Assembly: GCF_050749815.1 (NCBI RefSeq)
Contig: NZ_CP192735.1
Location: forward strand, 1,674,001-1,738,000
Source of the DNA: Dyella_A sp050749815
Lineage (GTDB): Bacteria; Pseudomonadota; Gammaproteobacteria; Xanthomonadales; Rhodanobacteraceae
Reading direction: 5' to 3'
DNA: 64,000 nucleotides
Shown: positions 42,047-52,500 of the stretch, one piece after another
How positions within the stretch are numbered: the first letter of the stretch is position 1
Layout of the letters: every line of letters begins with the position of its first letter
The notes under the pieces: model-generated
Seen by the model: only the letters and a program-made list of their open reading frames with translations
Told to the model about the DNA's origin: nothing
The model's database searches: none
Translations under genes and position numbers: made by a program

Positions 42047-43771
42047 CTACCAACTCACTACGGCGGTCGCGCGCGCGGCACTGTCGCCGCCCGAAGCCAC
42101 AGACGTACCGAGCTGCAATTGCAGGTGCTGGCTCATCGTGCGGGCATATTCGATCCCCAGCGCCCCATACCCGGCGTAGGTGGCTGCGCTCACCGCTAGG
42201 CCACTGGTGCGACCAGCCGGAATCGCCACGGTCGGCATGGCCATGGCCTGGGCAGCAGCACGCGCTGCATAGCGACGAGCCTGTACCAGCAAACCATTGC
42301 TCGCTTGATTGAGCTGATCCAGATTGACCGCATCCGTGCCGCGTGTACCGGGCGCGACATGGGTGATCTGGCGCCGCAACGTGTCGCTGCCCACGCTGAC
42401 GGTATTGTCGACGTTGGCCACCGAGCCCTGGCCCAAAGCGACCGAGTTCTCTCCATTGGCGACGGCGTTGGCGCCCAGAGCCACGGCATTGTTGCCATTG
42501 GCCACGGCGTTATTGCCCAGCGCGGTGGTCGGATCGGCATTCGCCTGGGCACCGGCGCCGATCGCCACCGACCCGGCGAAGCGCGCCACGGCACCCTGGC
42601 CTTGCGCCATTGCCCCGTCGCCGTCCGCCGAAGCGCCGCCGCCCACGGCAACCGCGCCCTGGCCAGCCGCATGGGTGGCCGTCTGCCCCTGCACCGCGCA
42701 CTCCAGTGCGCCCTGGTTCACCCGGCACACGCCCATCTGTCCGTTCACCATGGCTTGGATCTGGACAGCGTTTTGCTGGCCCAGTTGCATTGCGGAGGCG
42801 GCAGTCGATTGCGCCTGGGTGGCTGCAGTCTGTGCCTGGGTCGCTGCCGTCTGCACCGCGCCAGTGGCGCTGGCGACGGAGGCATCGAGTTGGGCCACGT
42901 TGACGGCGTCGGTCGAATTTGTGCCAGCGGTCACATTGGCGATGGTCCGGGTCTGTCCGGCCGAGCCCACGCTCACCTGGTCGGCGGCACTGGTGACACT
43001 GCCGGCACCCAGCGCCACCGAACCAGCGTAAGCCGACTGTGCGCCCGTTCCCAACGCCACGCTGTTGCCGCCCGTGGCGGTGGTCGACGTCCCGCCAAAG
43101 CCGCCGCCCAGGCTGCCTGTTGAACTGCCGATCGCGATATTGCCGCCGGCGGGGGTCGCGCTATACGTGGTCGCTTGCGTGCCTAGGGCGATATCGCCGT
43201 TGCCCGCGGCGGTCGCCGCGCCACCGCTCGCCTGGCTACCGAAGCCGATGGCGGTGGTGTCGCGTCCGGTCGCAACGCTGAAGTCGCCGGTCGCCGCACT
43301 GTAGGCGCCCGAGGCCGTGCTGCTGCTTCCACTGGCCTGGCTCCAGTTGCCCAGCGCGGTACTCAGCGGGCCGCTTGCACTGCTGCTGCTACCCAGCGCC
43401 GTTCCGCTGCTGCCCGCGGACTGACTGCCATAGCCGACCGCCACGCTCCAGTTACCCGACGCGTTGGCGCTCAATCCGTCGGCCGTGCTGCCGTACCCCC
43501 CGGCAGAGCTGCCGCTGCCGCACGCCAGCTGATTCTGGCTGGTGCTCTGCGAGCACACGCCGCTGGTCGCGCTGGTTCCACCGGTCGTGGCGCTGGCGTG
43601 GGCGGGGGCAGCAACCAATACCCCGAAGGCCAAGACCAATGGCGTCATCACCCAAGCGGAGCCAATCCTGAACCTGGTCGCTCCCCGCATGAAGGACACG
43701 AGGCAAACAGAAATGTCGGGTAGGGCGCGCGACGAGGCGGAGGGGCGTGGATTTGAGGTCATACAGAGCAT
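42047..43771 (-). CDS. YadA-like trimeric autotransporter adhesin
   Basis: This 574-residue protein has a long signal region ending APAHA (about residue 57). A head follows, built of 14-residue left-handed parallel-roll repeats (SVAVGYGSQS, TALGSSSSAS, SVALGAGS and others). A neck and short stalk (DAVNVAQLDASVASATGAV) come next, then a second head block with VALGxNAVANG repeats. A second DAVNLDQLNQ neck leads into the C-terminal YadA anchor (about 500-574), ending in VVSW as expected for BAM recognition. It is displayed as a trimer on the outer membrane and mediates adhesion. The frame is open upstream; starts at 43771 or 43762 are both possible. Confidence 0.92.
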   Translation of the reverse strand: MLCMTSNPRPSASSRALPDISVCLVSFMRGATRFRIGSAWVMTPLVLAFGVLVAAPAHASATTGGTSATSGVCSQSTSQNQLACGSGSSAGGYGSTADGLSANASGNWSVAVGYGSQSAGSSGTALGSSSSASGPLSTALGNWSQASGSSSTASGAYSAATGDFSVATGRDTTAIGFGSQASGGAATAAGNGDIALGTQATTYSATPAGGNIAIGSSTGSLGGGFGGTSTTATGGNSVALGTGAQSAYAGSVALGAGSVTSAADQVSVGSAGQTRTIANVTAGTNSTDAVNVAQLDASVASATGAVQTAATQAQTAATQAQSTAASAMQLGQQNAVQIQAMVNGQMGVCRVNQGALECAVQGQTATHAAGQGAVAVGGGASADGDGAMAQGQGAVARFAGSVAIGAGAQANADPTTALGNNAVANGNNAVALGANAVANGENSVALGQGSVANVDNTVSVGSDTLRRQITHVAPGTRGTDAVNLDQLNQASNGLLVQARRYAARAAAQAMAMPTVAIPAGRTSGLAVSAATYAGYGALGIEYARTMSQHLQLQLGTSVASGGDSAARATAVVSW

Positions 43772-44081
43772 CCCGTGTCGAAAAAGGTTGAACCGAGGCA
43801 TCACCCGAGCAGCGGACCGTTCGGTACAACCGCCCACCGGCGCCGCGTCTGCGGTGCCGGCCAGCCCTGCTTCCCCGACGGGTCCAGCTCCGGCACGCCC
43901 GAAGCAAGAGGCAGGCCAGCGGATCTGGGCGACGCGACGGCCCTCCATTTCAAGCACTTGGCTCACTGGCACCAAATTATCCCAGCGGCTGTCGCCGTCC
44001 TACCGACGGCTTTCTGGCGTGCGCCTGCGGGCGCGCGGCAATCGACGTCGTACAGCCGACGCACGAACGCGCGGTCGCAGC
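43772..44081. other. Spacer upstream of the adhesin, promoter candidate
   Basis: 310 bp without a gene. On the minus strand GATAAT near 43974-43979 could serve as a -10 box, about 205 bp before the adhesin start, but no good -35 is visible. Two small GC-rich hairpins (GCCGTCC/GGACGGC-type near 43998-44013, and one around 44020-44035) lie close to the end of the GST gene. Confidence 0.35.
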
Positions 44082-44720
44082 TCAGACGGGAGGACGATCG
44101 AAGTGATACACCGTGTTGCGCGCCGAGGCGCGCTGGCCGAATCGATCGGCATAGGCCGTCAGCGACGTATACGGCAGGAGCGGCACCGTCGGGCGAAAGG
44201 CCAGGTGCTCGAGCAGGCAGAACAGCGTGACCTCGAGCAGACTCAGATCGCGTGCAGGCAGTGACGCCAGCACCTCGTCGAGGTGAAGGTCGAGCCATTC
44301 CAGCACCTGGGCCATCCCCTCTGAGGCCTTCATAAAATAGAGATTCTCGGCCGGCAACCCCGCCGCTTGCGTGCCGAATACCAACTGCACCTGGGCTGCC
44401 ATCGCATGCCAGACCAGCTCTTGAGCATTGCGCGCGACCAGGTCCGGTAGATGCTCTGTCCACACCATACGCACAGGGCGCTTCGCTCGATCGGCCAGAA
44501 CCCTAGCAATGTTCTCCGTACCGAACACGGATGCATCGCCCAAGCGCAGCACCGGCAGCTTCATGGCGGGATTGCCGCCATAGTCGCGCCTGTCGCGGGA
44601 ACCGAGGTCGTACACGGGCTGGAACTGGTAGGCCACATCAAACTCCGCCGCCACCAGGCGAGTCACCCGGGTGAAATGCGAACTGCTGCGGCCGATCAGG
44701 CCAGGGATGGGGTGGGCCAT
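44082..44720 (-). CDS. Glutathione S-transferase family protein
   Basis: This 212-residue cytosolic protein has a thioredoxin-like N-terminal half (about 1-80; FTRVTRLVAAEF at helix 1, then GNPAMKLPVLRLGDASVFGTENIARVL with the cis-Pro and the glutathione gamma-glutamyl site). A helical C-terminal half (about 90-205) follows. The Ser/Thr near SSHFTR replaces the catalytic Tyr, Ser or Cys of other classes. The start at 44720 has a GGAG site. It lies 43 bp behind the amidase and is likely co-transcribed with it. Confidence 0.85.
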   Translation of the reverse strand: MAHPIPGLIGRSSSHFTRVTRLVAAEFDVAYQFQPVYDLGSRDRRDYGGNPAMKLPVLRLGDASVFGTENIARVLADRAKRPVRMVWTEHLPDLVARNAQELVWHAMAAQVQLVFGTQAAGLPAENLYFMKASEGMAQVLEWLDLHLDEVLASLPARDLSLLEVTLFCLLEHLAFRPTVPLLPYTSLTAYADRFGQRASARNTVYHFDRPPV

Positions 44721-44763
44721 GGCGAACTCCAGATCAGGGCTTGGTGAATATGGGGTAGCAATC

Positions 44764-46260
44764 TCACGAGCAGGGCGGACGACGCTCGCCCCACGGCGCC
44801 GCCTGCTCCAGTTCGGCGGCCAGTTGCAGCAGGGTCGCCTCGTCGCCGAACGGCGCCACGAACTGCACGCCGAACGGCAGCACCGGCCCGCCCTGCTCCG
44901 CCGCCGCCCAGTGCAGCGGCACCGACATGCTCGGCGTGCCGGTGAGGTTGGACAGCTGGGTGAACGGCACGCGCGCGAGGCTGGTCTCCACCAGCTCGTC
45001 GACCATGCCGGTGGCCAGCAGCAGGCGGCCGGCGCCGAGCGCCAGCACGGCACGGGCAAGGAGGCGCTGGAATGGCGGCGTGTCGATCTCGCCGATGCGA
45101 TTGGGCGGCTGCGCGGTGGTGGGCGTGAGGTAGAGGTCGTACTGCCGGTGAAAGTCGGCCAGCGCCAGCGCGTAGTCGTTCCACTGCGCGTGGCGGGCCA
45201 CGTACTCGCCGGCGCTGATGGTGCGCCCGAGCAGGCCGAGCACGCGCGTCTCCAGCTCGAACGCATCCTCGCCAGCGCTAGTCAGCGCGCGGGCGCGCGC
45301 CATGCTGGCGGCCACCTGGCCGAAGTACATGGTGATGAAACTGCGGGCCAGCGCGCGGCCGTTCACCGCGGGCTCGGCCGGTTCCACCGCGTGGCCGAGA
45401 TCGGCCAGCACGGCGGCGGCACGCTGCACGGCCGCCACACACTCCGCATGCACCGGCGTACCCAGCGGCGAACGCGTGCTGAAGCCGATGCGCAGGCGCC
45501 GCGGCGACCGCGCGATCGCCTCGGCGTAGGCCTGCGCCGGCGGCGCGATGACGAAGGGCGCGCCGTGTCCGGGCCCGGCGATGGCGTCGAGCAGGCGTGC
45601 GGAATCGCGCACGCTGCGGCTGATTACGTGCTGGCTGGACGCGCCTTCCCAATGCTCGCCGTCGGCCGGACCGCAGGGCACGCGTCCGCGCGAGGGACGC
45701 AGCCCGAACAGGCCGCAGTACGCGGCCGGGATGCGGATCGAGCCGCCGCCGTCGGACGCGCCCGCCACGGGCACGATGCCCGCGGCCACGGCGGCCGCCG
45801 CACCGCCGGACGAACCGCCCGGCGTGCGCGCCAGGTCCCACGGATTGCGCGTGGGCTGCGGCCACAGCTGCGGCGAGGTCTCCGCCTTCAGCGCGAACTC
45901 GGGCGAGGCGGTCTTGCCGCACACCACCAATCCCGCATCGAGAAAGCGCTGCACGATGTCGGCATGGCGGTCAGGCACCCAACCACGCAGCGCGCGGCTG
46001 CCGGACGGGCTGGGCACGCCGGCATAGTCCTGTCCCATGTCCTTGAGCAGGAACGGCACGCCGGCGAACGGACCCGTCAGCGGGCCGGCGGCGCGCGCGC
46101 GGGCAATCGCCTCCATCGGCAGGTAGATCGTGGCGAGCGCGGGGTTCACCTGCGCCGCGCGGGCCAGTGCGGCTTCCAGCACCTCGCTTGCGCTCACCTC
46201 GCCGCGAGCGATTAGGGCAGCCAGTCCGGTGGCGTCGTAACGCGAATACTCGGCGAACAT
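44764..46260 (-). CDS. Amidase (amidase signature family)
   Basis: This 498-residue enzyme carries the full Ser-cisSer-Lys set of the amidase signature family: Lys73 in LLKDMG, Ser151 in TPGGSSGGAAAA and the nucleophile Ser174 in DGGGSIRIPA. Family members hydrolyse carboxamides. The frame is open upstream, but MFAEYSRYDATGLAALI at 46260 is the normal start. The order amidase-GST on one strand suggests degradation or detoxification of an amide compound; this is inference. Confidence 0.92.
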   Translation of the reverse strand: MFAEYSRYDATGLAALIARGEVSASEVLEAALARAAQVNPALATIYLPMEAIARARAAGPLTGPFAGVPFLLKDMGQDYAGVPSPSGSRALRGWVPDRHADIVQRFLDAGLVVCGKTASPEFALKAETSPQLWPQPTRNPWDLARTPGGSSGGAAAAVAAGIVPVAGASDGGGSIRIPAAYCGLFGLRPSRGRVPCGPADGEHWEGASSQHVISRSVRDSARLLDAIAGPGHGAPFVIAPPAQAYAEAIARSPRRLRIGFSTRSPLGTPVHAECVAAVQRAAAVLADLGHAVEPAEPAVNGRALARSFITMYFGQVAASMARARALTSAGEDAFELETRVLGLLGRTISAGEYVARHAQWNDYALALADFHRQYDLYLTPTTAQPPNRIGEIDTPPFQRLLARAVLALGAGRLLLATGMVDELVETSLARVPFTQLSNLTGTPSMSVPLHWAAAEQGGPVLPFGVQFVAPFGDEATLLQLAAELEQAAPWGERRPPCS

Positions 46261-46601
46261 CGATGGACCCGTGCGTGAGGGAGCAGTCGCCATCATAGGG
46301 GCGCGTGCGGTCGACGCTAACGAGACAGAACGTCCCGCGCGGTGCGGCTCAACACCTGCGCTCGCGATACCTCCTCTCTCCTCGGGAAGAGGATTGAGTT
46401 GAAGGGGAAGGGGCTGGCCAGAAGGTGGAGAGGAGCCAACAACAAGGCCTGCAGCGTCGCCAGCATCCGGCTCTCCCCGACGGGGAGACGGAGTCGATGC
46501 GGCAAGGTTCGGTGATGGTTCCGCGCGTTGATCAGTCCACAGCCACGCCAATCATCAGCGCTGCACACTCGCCCTCCATCGCCTGCTGCTCCAGGCGGAA
46601 C
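46261..46601. other. Spacer between pbpC and the amidase
   Basis: 341 bp without a gene. It holds two short hairpins, CCTCTCTCCTCGGGAAGAGG near 46372 and CTCCCC-GA-CGGGGAG near 46473. The first resembles the unit-1/unit-2 repeats of the 3.2-3.8 kb array (CCCTCTCC.../...GGAGAGG) and may be a degenerate copy. The hairpins may end transcription of pbpC. Confidence 0.45.
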
Positions 46602-48959
46602 TCAGCGCCCCGCCACGCTCACCCGCAGCGAGCTCCACGCGCCGCGTGCGCTGAGCGCCGTGATGGTGTGGTCACCCGGCTGCTCCAGCGCCAGCGCGAT
46701 GGAGTGCGCATCCTCGGTGGTGCCCTGCAAGCGGCCGTCCAGCAGCCACTGCACGGTGCCCGTCGCGCCCAGCGCCTTAAGCGTGACGCGCAGCGGCTGG
46801 CTGCTGTTGGGCGCGCGGCGCAGGCGCACACCGTCGGTGAGGCCGGCGATGCGGATGGCGCTGGCGTTGTCCAGCGAGTCGGCCGGGCAACCCGGCGCCA
46901 GCGGCGGCAGCGCGGAAGCGGCGCGGTCATCCTGGCTCAGCCACGGTGTGGCCAGCGCCGGCCAGCGCGCCAGCTGCACCGCATGCTCGCCCGCGCCGTG
47001 GCAGGTGGCGCTGAGGCGTCGGCCCTGCGCATCGACGCGCAGCGTCACCAGGCCGGCCGACCACGCGCCGAGATCGCGCTCGGCGAAAGTAGGCGGCAGC
47101 GCGTCGTCCAGCACCCAGGCGCTGCGGTGCTGGCGACACAGGGAAGGATCGGTGGCTGCTTGCGCCCCGCCCAGCGGCCAGCAGATATCCACCGAGCGCA
47201 CGCTGGCAGGCTGCGCGAAACGCGTGGCCAAGCCGCGCGATGGCAGCATGTCGGCGATCTGGAAAAGCAGCGGCAGCGCGGTGATCGCGCCGTACTGGCC
47301 GGGCGACGGCGTGCCGTCCGGGCGGCCGATCCACACGCCGATGGTGAACTGGTCGGTGACGCCCACCGCCCATGCGTCGCGGTAGCCGTAGCTGGTGCCG
47401 GTCTTCCAAGCCACCGCCGCGTGGCGGTTAACCGCGCCCTCCAGCGGTGCACCCTCCACATCGGCCGGGTTGTGCGCCAGCACGTCGCGAATGATCCACG
47501 CCGCTCCGGGCGACAGCAGGCGGCGCGGCTGCGCCACCTGCTGCAGCGTGTAGCGCGGCGCTACTGCGACGCCGCGGTTGGCAAGCGCGGTGTAGGCGCC
47601 CACCAGATCCTCCAGCCGCGTCGAGGCGCCACCCAGGATGATCGACAGATTCGGTTGCGCACCGGCCGGCAGGCCCAGATCCAGCCCACCGGCGGCGAGT
47701 CGCGCCACGAAACGGTTCGGCCCGACCCGATCGAGCACGTCCACCGCCGGCACGTTGAGCGATCGCTGCAGCGCCTCGGCCACGCCGACCGGGCCGGAGA
47801 ACGCCTCGTCGAAATTGCCCGGGCGGTAGCCGCCGAAATCCTGCGGCGCATCCACCAGCAGGCTCTCGGAAGTGATCAGGCCGTCGTCCAGCGCCAGTCC
47901 GTAGAGGAAGGGCTTGAGCGTGGACCCGGGCGAGCGCGGCGCCTGCACCATGTCGATGTAGCCGTGCCGGTCCGGGTCGGCAAAGTCGCTGGTGCCCAGA
48001 TACACGCGCGCCTCGTGGCTGGCGTTGTCCACCACCAGCAGCGCGGCGCTGGTGTGCTGCGGCAGGCGCGCGAGGTAGCCGCTCACCCGATCCTCCGCCG
48101 CGCGCTGCAGATTGGCGTCGATGGTGGTGGTGATACGCCGTGCCGCCGGCTGCTCGCGATGCAGCCGCTCGGCCAGCAGCGCGGCCGACAGCGGTGCGTG
48201 CAGCGAACGGGCCACCACCGGCTCGATCCGCGCATCGCGCACCTGCTTGGCCGTCCAGATGCCCTCGTCGCGCAGGCGAGCCAGCACCTTGTCGCGGGCA
48301 GCGCGCGCCGCCTCGGGGTGACGATCCGGCCGCAGCCGGCTCGGTGCCTGCGGCAGCACCGCCAGCAGCGCCGCTTCCGCCCGCGAGAGGTTCTTCGCCG
48401 GCTTGCCCAGGTACGCCCACGAGGCCGCTTCGACGCCTTCGATGGGGCCGCCGAACGGTGCGTGGTTGAGATAAAGATCGAGGATCTGCCGCTTGTTGAG
48501 ATGCACTTCCAGCTGCAGCGCGCGCAGGATCTGGATCACCTTGCCGCCCACCGTGTGCGGAATCGGATCGATGATGCGCGCCACCTGCATGGTGAGCGTG
48601 GAGCCACCGGAAACGATGCGCCCGTGCAACAGGCCACCGGCCATGCCGCGCGCCAGCGCGTACGGATTCACGCCAGGGTGGCGGTAGAACCAGCGGTCCT
48701 CGTAGCCCAGCAGCGCTTTGAGATAGAGCGGTGAGACGGTGTCCACCGAGGCCGGATAACGCCACACGCCGTCGCTGTCGGCAAAAGCGCGAAGCGGCGT
48801 GCCGTCGCGCGCCAGCACCACGGTGCTGCCGCCGTCAGGGGGCGGCAGGTGGAGAGGAAAGAGGCGGTCCAGGAACAGCGCAACCAGCAACAGCATGACC
48901 AGGCTCGCCGCGAGCCTGCGAAACCAGTACCGCCAATTGGCCCACCATGCGACGGTCAT
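46602..48959 (-). CDS. pbpC: Penicillin-binding protein 1C
   Basis: This protein of about 785 residues has a membrane anchor (17-36), a GT51 transglycosylase domain (about 60-230; Glu87 in GYEDRWFYRHPG, then GGSTLTMQVAR) and a transpeptidase domain with Ser346-x-x-Lys349 (STLK) and KTG at 519-521. A C-terminal BiPBP-type domain (about 690-785) follows. It polymerises peptidoglycan. It is the last gene of an operon with an alpha-2-macroglobulin gene, as in E. coli (yfhM-pbpC), here with an extra small gene between. A GTG at 48986 is an alternative start. Confidence 0.95.
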   Translation of the reverse strand: MTVAWWANWRYWFRRLAASLVMLLLVALFLDRLFPLHLPPPDGGSTVVLARDGTPLRAFADSDGVWRYPASVDTVSPLYLKALLGYEDRWFYRHPGVNPYALARGMAGGLLHGRIVSGGSTLTMQVARIIDPIPHTVGGKVIQILRALQLEVHLNKRQILDLYLNHAPFGGPIEGVEAASWAYLGKPAKNLSRAEAALLAVLPQAPSRLRPDRHPEAARAARDKVLARLRDEGIWTAKQVRDARIEPVVARSLHAPLSAALLAERLHREQPAARRITTTIDANLQRAAEDRVSGYLARLPQHTSAALLVVDNASHEARVYLGTSDFADPDRHGYIDMVQAPRSPGSTLKPFLYGLALDDGLITSESLLVDAPQDFGGYRPGNFDEAFSGPVGVAEALQRSLNVPAVDVLDRVGPNRFVARLAAGGLDLGLPAGAQPNLSIILGGASTRLEDLVGAYTALANRGVAVAPRYTLQQVAQPRRLLSPGAAWIIRDVLAHNPADVEGAPLEGAVNRHAAVAWKTGTSYGYRDAWAVGVTDQFTIGVWIGRPDGTPSPGQYGAITALPLLFQIADMLPSRGLATRFAQPASVRSVDICWPLGGAQAATDPSLCRQHRSAWVLDDALPPTFAERDLGAWSAGLVTLRVDAQGRRLSATCHGAGEHAVQLARWPALATPWLSQDDRAASALPPLAPGCPADSLDNASAIRIAGLTDGVRLRRAPNSSQPLRVTLKALGATGTVQWLLDGRLQGTTEDAHSIALALEQPGDHTITALSARGAWSSLRVSVAGR

Positions 48960-48987
48960 CCTGAGTACTTCAGGCGCTCTCGCCACC

Positions 48988-49578
48988 TCAGCACCAGGGA
49001 CGCTCGACGTAGCTTCCGCTCGTTGCGAACGACGCCGAGTCCCTCAATGCGACGAATGTGGTCCAGTAGGTCGGGGCATCGCATTCGATGGAGATGCGAT
49101 ATCCGGCGACACGCACTACCGCGCGTCCGCTGGCTGATCGGATATGCCCTGCCGCAAGCGCGTTGCGAGTCGGCAGAGGAACCAGTGCGTTGGTCGCCAT
49201 CGCCTCATTGGCAAAGCGAAGGGAGCGAACGTGTCCCCGCTGCAACCAGTACGGCAACCTCTCCGCAGCGGAAGAATCAGGCACCAAGTAGAGCACCGGC
49301 ACGCCATAGTCGGAGTCGTCCTCGGGATCGTCCGTCTGATAGCCGTAATGCCAGATGCCGGAAATCTCCAGGAGCCCCTCGAACCGGCCGGCACCATACC
49401 GCCCGAGCCCCACGAATCGCATGGGGCCCGAGCCCGGAGCTCGATAATCCACGCCGTCCTCGGCGTGGATCGTACGGCCGTGGGTGGCCGCTTCCGCAAC
49501 TGCTGCCGATGCCATGTTCGCAGCAAGGAAACCTGCGGCAACGGTCAACCCGGCGGCTACCGAGCGCGCTGGTCTCAC
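48988..49578 (-). CDS. Exported hypothetical protein between alpha-2-macroglobulin and pbpC
   Basis: This 196-residue protein starts at a GTG that overlaps the stop of the alpha-2-macroglobulin gene (GTGA), so it is translationally coupled. A signal peptide is clear (about 1-25, VAAGLTVAAGFLAANMASA). The mature part has DGVDYRAPGSGPMRFVGLG, an acidic DDPEDDSDYG stretch, LPYWLQRGHVRSLRF and two Cys near the C-terminus (IECDAP and PWC at the end). No family was recognised. Its position predicts a role with the macroglobulin and PBP1C in the periplasm. Confidence 0.8.
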   Translation of the reverse strand: MRPARSVAAGLTVAAGFLAANMASAAVAEAATHGRTIHAEDGVDYRAPGSGPMRFVGLGRYGAGRFEGLLEISGIWHYGYQTDDPEDDSDYGVPVLYLVPDSSAAERLPYWLQRGHVRSLRFANEAMATNALVPLPTRNALAAGHIRSASGRAVVRVAGYRISIECDAPTYWTTFVALRDSASFATSGSYVERPWC

Positions 49579-52500
49579 GGCTCCACCACCTTGACCTGCA
49601 CCGGCTCGGCCTTGCCGATGCCACGCAGCGCCGGGCGGTACATGTCCTCCACCAGCGGCGGCGGCACGGCGTAGGTGCCCGGCGTCACGGCGCGCACGAG
49701 GTAGAACACGTGGGCCGCGTCGCCGCGCTCGAGCTTCAGTGCGGCGGCGTAGCGGTCGTCGCGATATTCCTCGTGCACCACGTTGGCGGCCGAATCGTGC
49801 TGGTCCATGTCGATGCCGTCGATGACCACGCCGGCCCACTGCTGGGCGCCGGAGAGGTTTAGGTTCTCCACTTCGAGACCGCCGGGCAGCAGGTCGGTGA
49901 CCAGCGCGTCGGGGATGTCCATGCGCGCCTCGATGGTGAGCTCGGCGATCAGCGTGTCGCCCTCCTTCAGCGTGCCGCCTTCCCAGGGCTTGCCGTCGGT
50001 GGTGAACCAGCTGCGGCGCACGTCGATCTGGCTGTCGTCGGCGGGCGGCGCCTGCTGGGTGACGCCGGCGACGTCGAGCGTGGCGAAGATGGTGGCGCTG
50101 CCGGTGGACTGCAGGCTGACGCCGGATTTCAGCTCGGCGGCGGTGAGGTCGCGACTCCACACGCGACTATCGGGCGCGGTCTCGGCCTTGCCACCCACGC
50201 TCAGCGTGGCGGCGAGCGGTGCGGCCTCCGCCGCGCCGAACGCCTTGGCGACGCGGGCGATCGCGGCTTGCTCCTGCGTGCTGAGGTACGACCACGACCA
50301 GCGGTACAGCGCGTCCTGCTTCTGGCGCTCGCGCACGTGGCTGTCCACGTTGCGCGCCCAGTCGATCAGCTTGGCGTCGTACTCGGGCTTGTTGAGTCCG
50401 TAGGTGTGGGTGAGCGCGACCATCAGCGCGAGGTCGCGCAGGTCCGAGCCGTAGTCGCCCACGTACCACGGGCGCTCCTTGGTCCAGGCGAAGGCTTCGG
50501 CGATCGCCTTCTGCGCGCGTTCGTTGTCGCCCATCAGCTTGAACGCCACGCCCAGATGCACCAGCGGCAGCGGCGCCACCAGCTTGCTGCGCTCGTTGTC
50601 GAAGATCGCTCGCAGCGTGCCCAGCGGCGCGCGGTTGACGCGGGCGAGCACGAAGCCGGAGTACGCCTCGTCGGCCAGGCGCATGTGGTCGTGCTGTTCG
50701 TAGCCGTAGTAGGGATGGCCGCCGGCCAGCAGGTCGTCGCTCAGGCGCTGCAGCGCCTTCTGCAGCACGTCCTGCGGCACGGCGAAGCCGGCGTCGCGCG
50801 CGTCGAGCAGGAAGTCGACCACATACGGGGTAGTGAAGGTGACGATGGGGCTGGTGCCGCCCCAGAAACTGAAGTGGCCGTTGCTGGCCTGGAACGAGGC
50901 GATGCGATCCATCGCGCTGTCCACGGCGGCCTTGCGCACGGCGTCATCCATCTGCGTCACGCCCAGCGCCTTGGCCGTGGCGGTGTCCATGATCAGCGCG
51001 GCGTAACCCTTGCTGGTGGTCTGCTCGATGCAGCCGTAGGGATAGCGCAGCATGTCGCGCAACGCCGCGCCGTAGGGCAACGGCGGCAGCGTGCTCATGC
51101 TCAGGCGCGCCCGCACGGTGTCGGGGATCAGCCCAGCCAGCAGCTCGCTGCCAATGCTTAGCGCCTTGCCCGCCTCCAGCGCCAGCGGCTGGTTGCGCAG
51201 CACCTCCGGCCAGGCCGGGCGCACGGCGAACTCGAAGTGGCGGTCGACCTGGTAATCGTTGAGCTGGGCATGGATGTCCACGCCCGCCACCGCGGCCCCG
51301 GCGCCGGCGGTCACCGGCAAGGTCAGCGTGGTGCCGGCGCCGTCCTTGAGCGCAAGCGTCTGTTCGCCGTGCTCGATGCGGATCGGACCGGTGCCGGTGA
51401 CGCGCACCTTGGCCGTGCCGTCCTTGCCGGACAGGTTCTTCAGATCCAGGCTGATCACCGCCTTGTCGCCACCGGCCATCACCCGCGGCGTGCTCGGCTC
51501 CACCACCAGCGGCGCACGCACGGTGACCGCGCCGTCGGCATTGCCGAAGCGGCTGTCGGTATAGGCCAGCGCGCTCACGCGCAGGCTGCCGTTGAAGTCC
51601 GGAACATCCAGGTGCACCTGCGCGTTGCCCTGCGCATCGAAGGCGACCGGGCCGGCGAACAGGTCGACGATCTGCACCTTCGGGTTGATCCGCGCGGCCT
51701 TGGGCAGCGCGTCGCCGCTCATGTCGCCGCCGTAGCGCAGGCGAGCTGTATCGCCGTCCATCGCCTCGATGAGGCGGCTGTAGAGGTCGTAGGCCTCGGT
51801 GGCGAGCGCTCGCTTGGCGAACATCCACGACCACGCATCGGGCACCGCGTAGTCGGTGATGTTGATCACGCCCTGATCCACCGCCGACACAGTCACGTAG
51901 GCCTGCTTGCCCGCCAGCCCGGTCGCCTGCACGGTGACGTCCAGCGGATTGCCCGGCCGCATCAGCGCGGGCGCCTTGAGGGTGAGCGGGATGCGCCGGT
52001 CGCTGCGATCCATCGCCACGTATTCCACGCCCATCGCACGCGCCGGCGTGGTGTGCTCCACCGCTTCGCCGCCGCGGAACACCAACGCCACCACGTACAC
52101 GTCGTGACGCTCCCAGTCCTTGGTGACGGGAATCGAGAACGTGGCGCCGGCCTTGGCGTCGATATTCTTCGTGTAAAGCAGATGGTCAGACTCGACCAGC
52201 AGCACGCCGGGGCCGTCGTGCGGCGGGGTGACGGTGACCTTCATGGTGTCACCGGCGCGGTAGCGCGCCTTGTCCAGCGCCAGCTTCACCTTGTCCGGGC
52301 GCGCTTCCTTGCCGAGGTTCTCGTCGTCCCAGCTGTAGCCGGCGAAGAACGGGAACACGGTGGTGAGCTTGGTGGCGGGGTCGTACACCTCGACGCGGTA
52401 GCTGCCCCACTCCACCGGAAACTCCACGCGCGTGTTGGTGCTGGCGCTGACGTCGACGTCCTTCTCATCGATCAGCTGCAGGCGCTGGTTGGCGTCGGAT

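Noticed and set aside
46425..48734. A 769-codon plus-strand frame over pbpC
   Set aside because: Arg/Gln/His-rich shadow of the PBP1C gene, which has all its catalytic motifs on the other strand.
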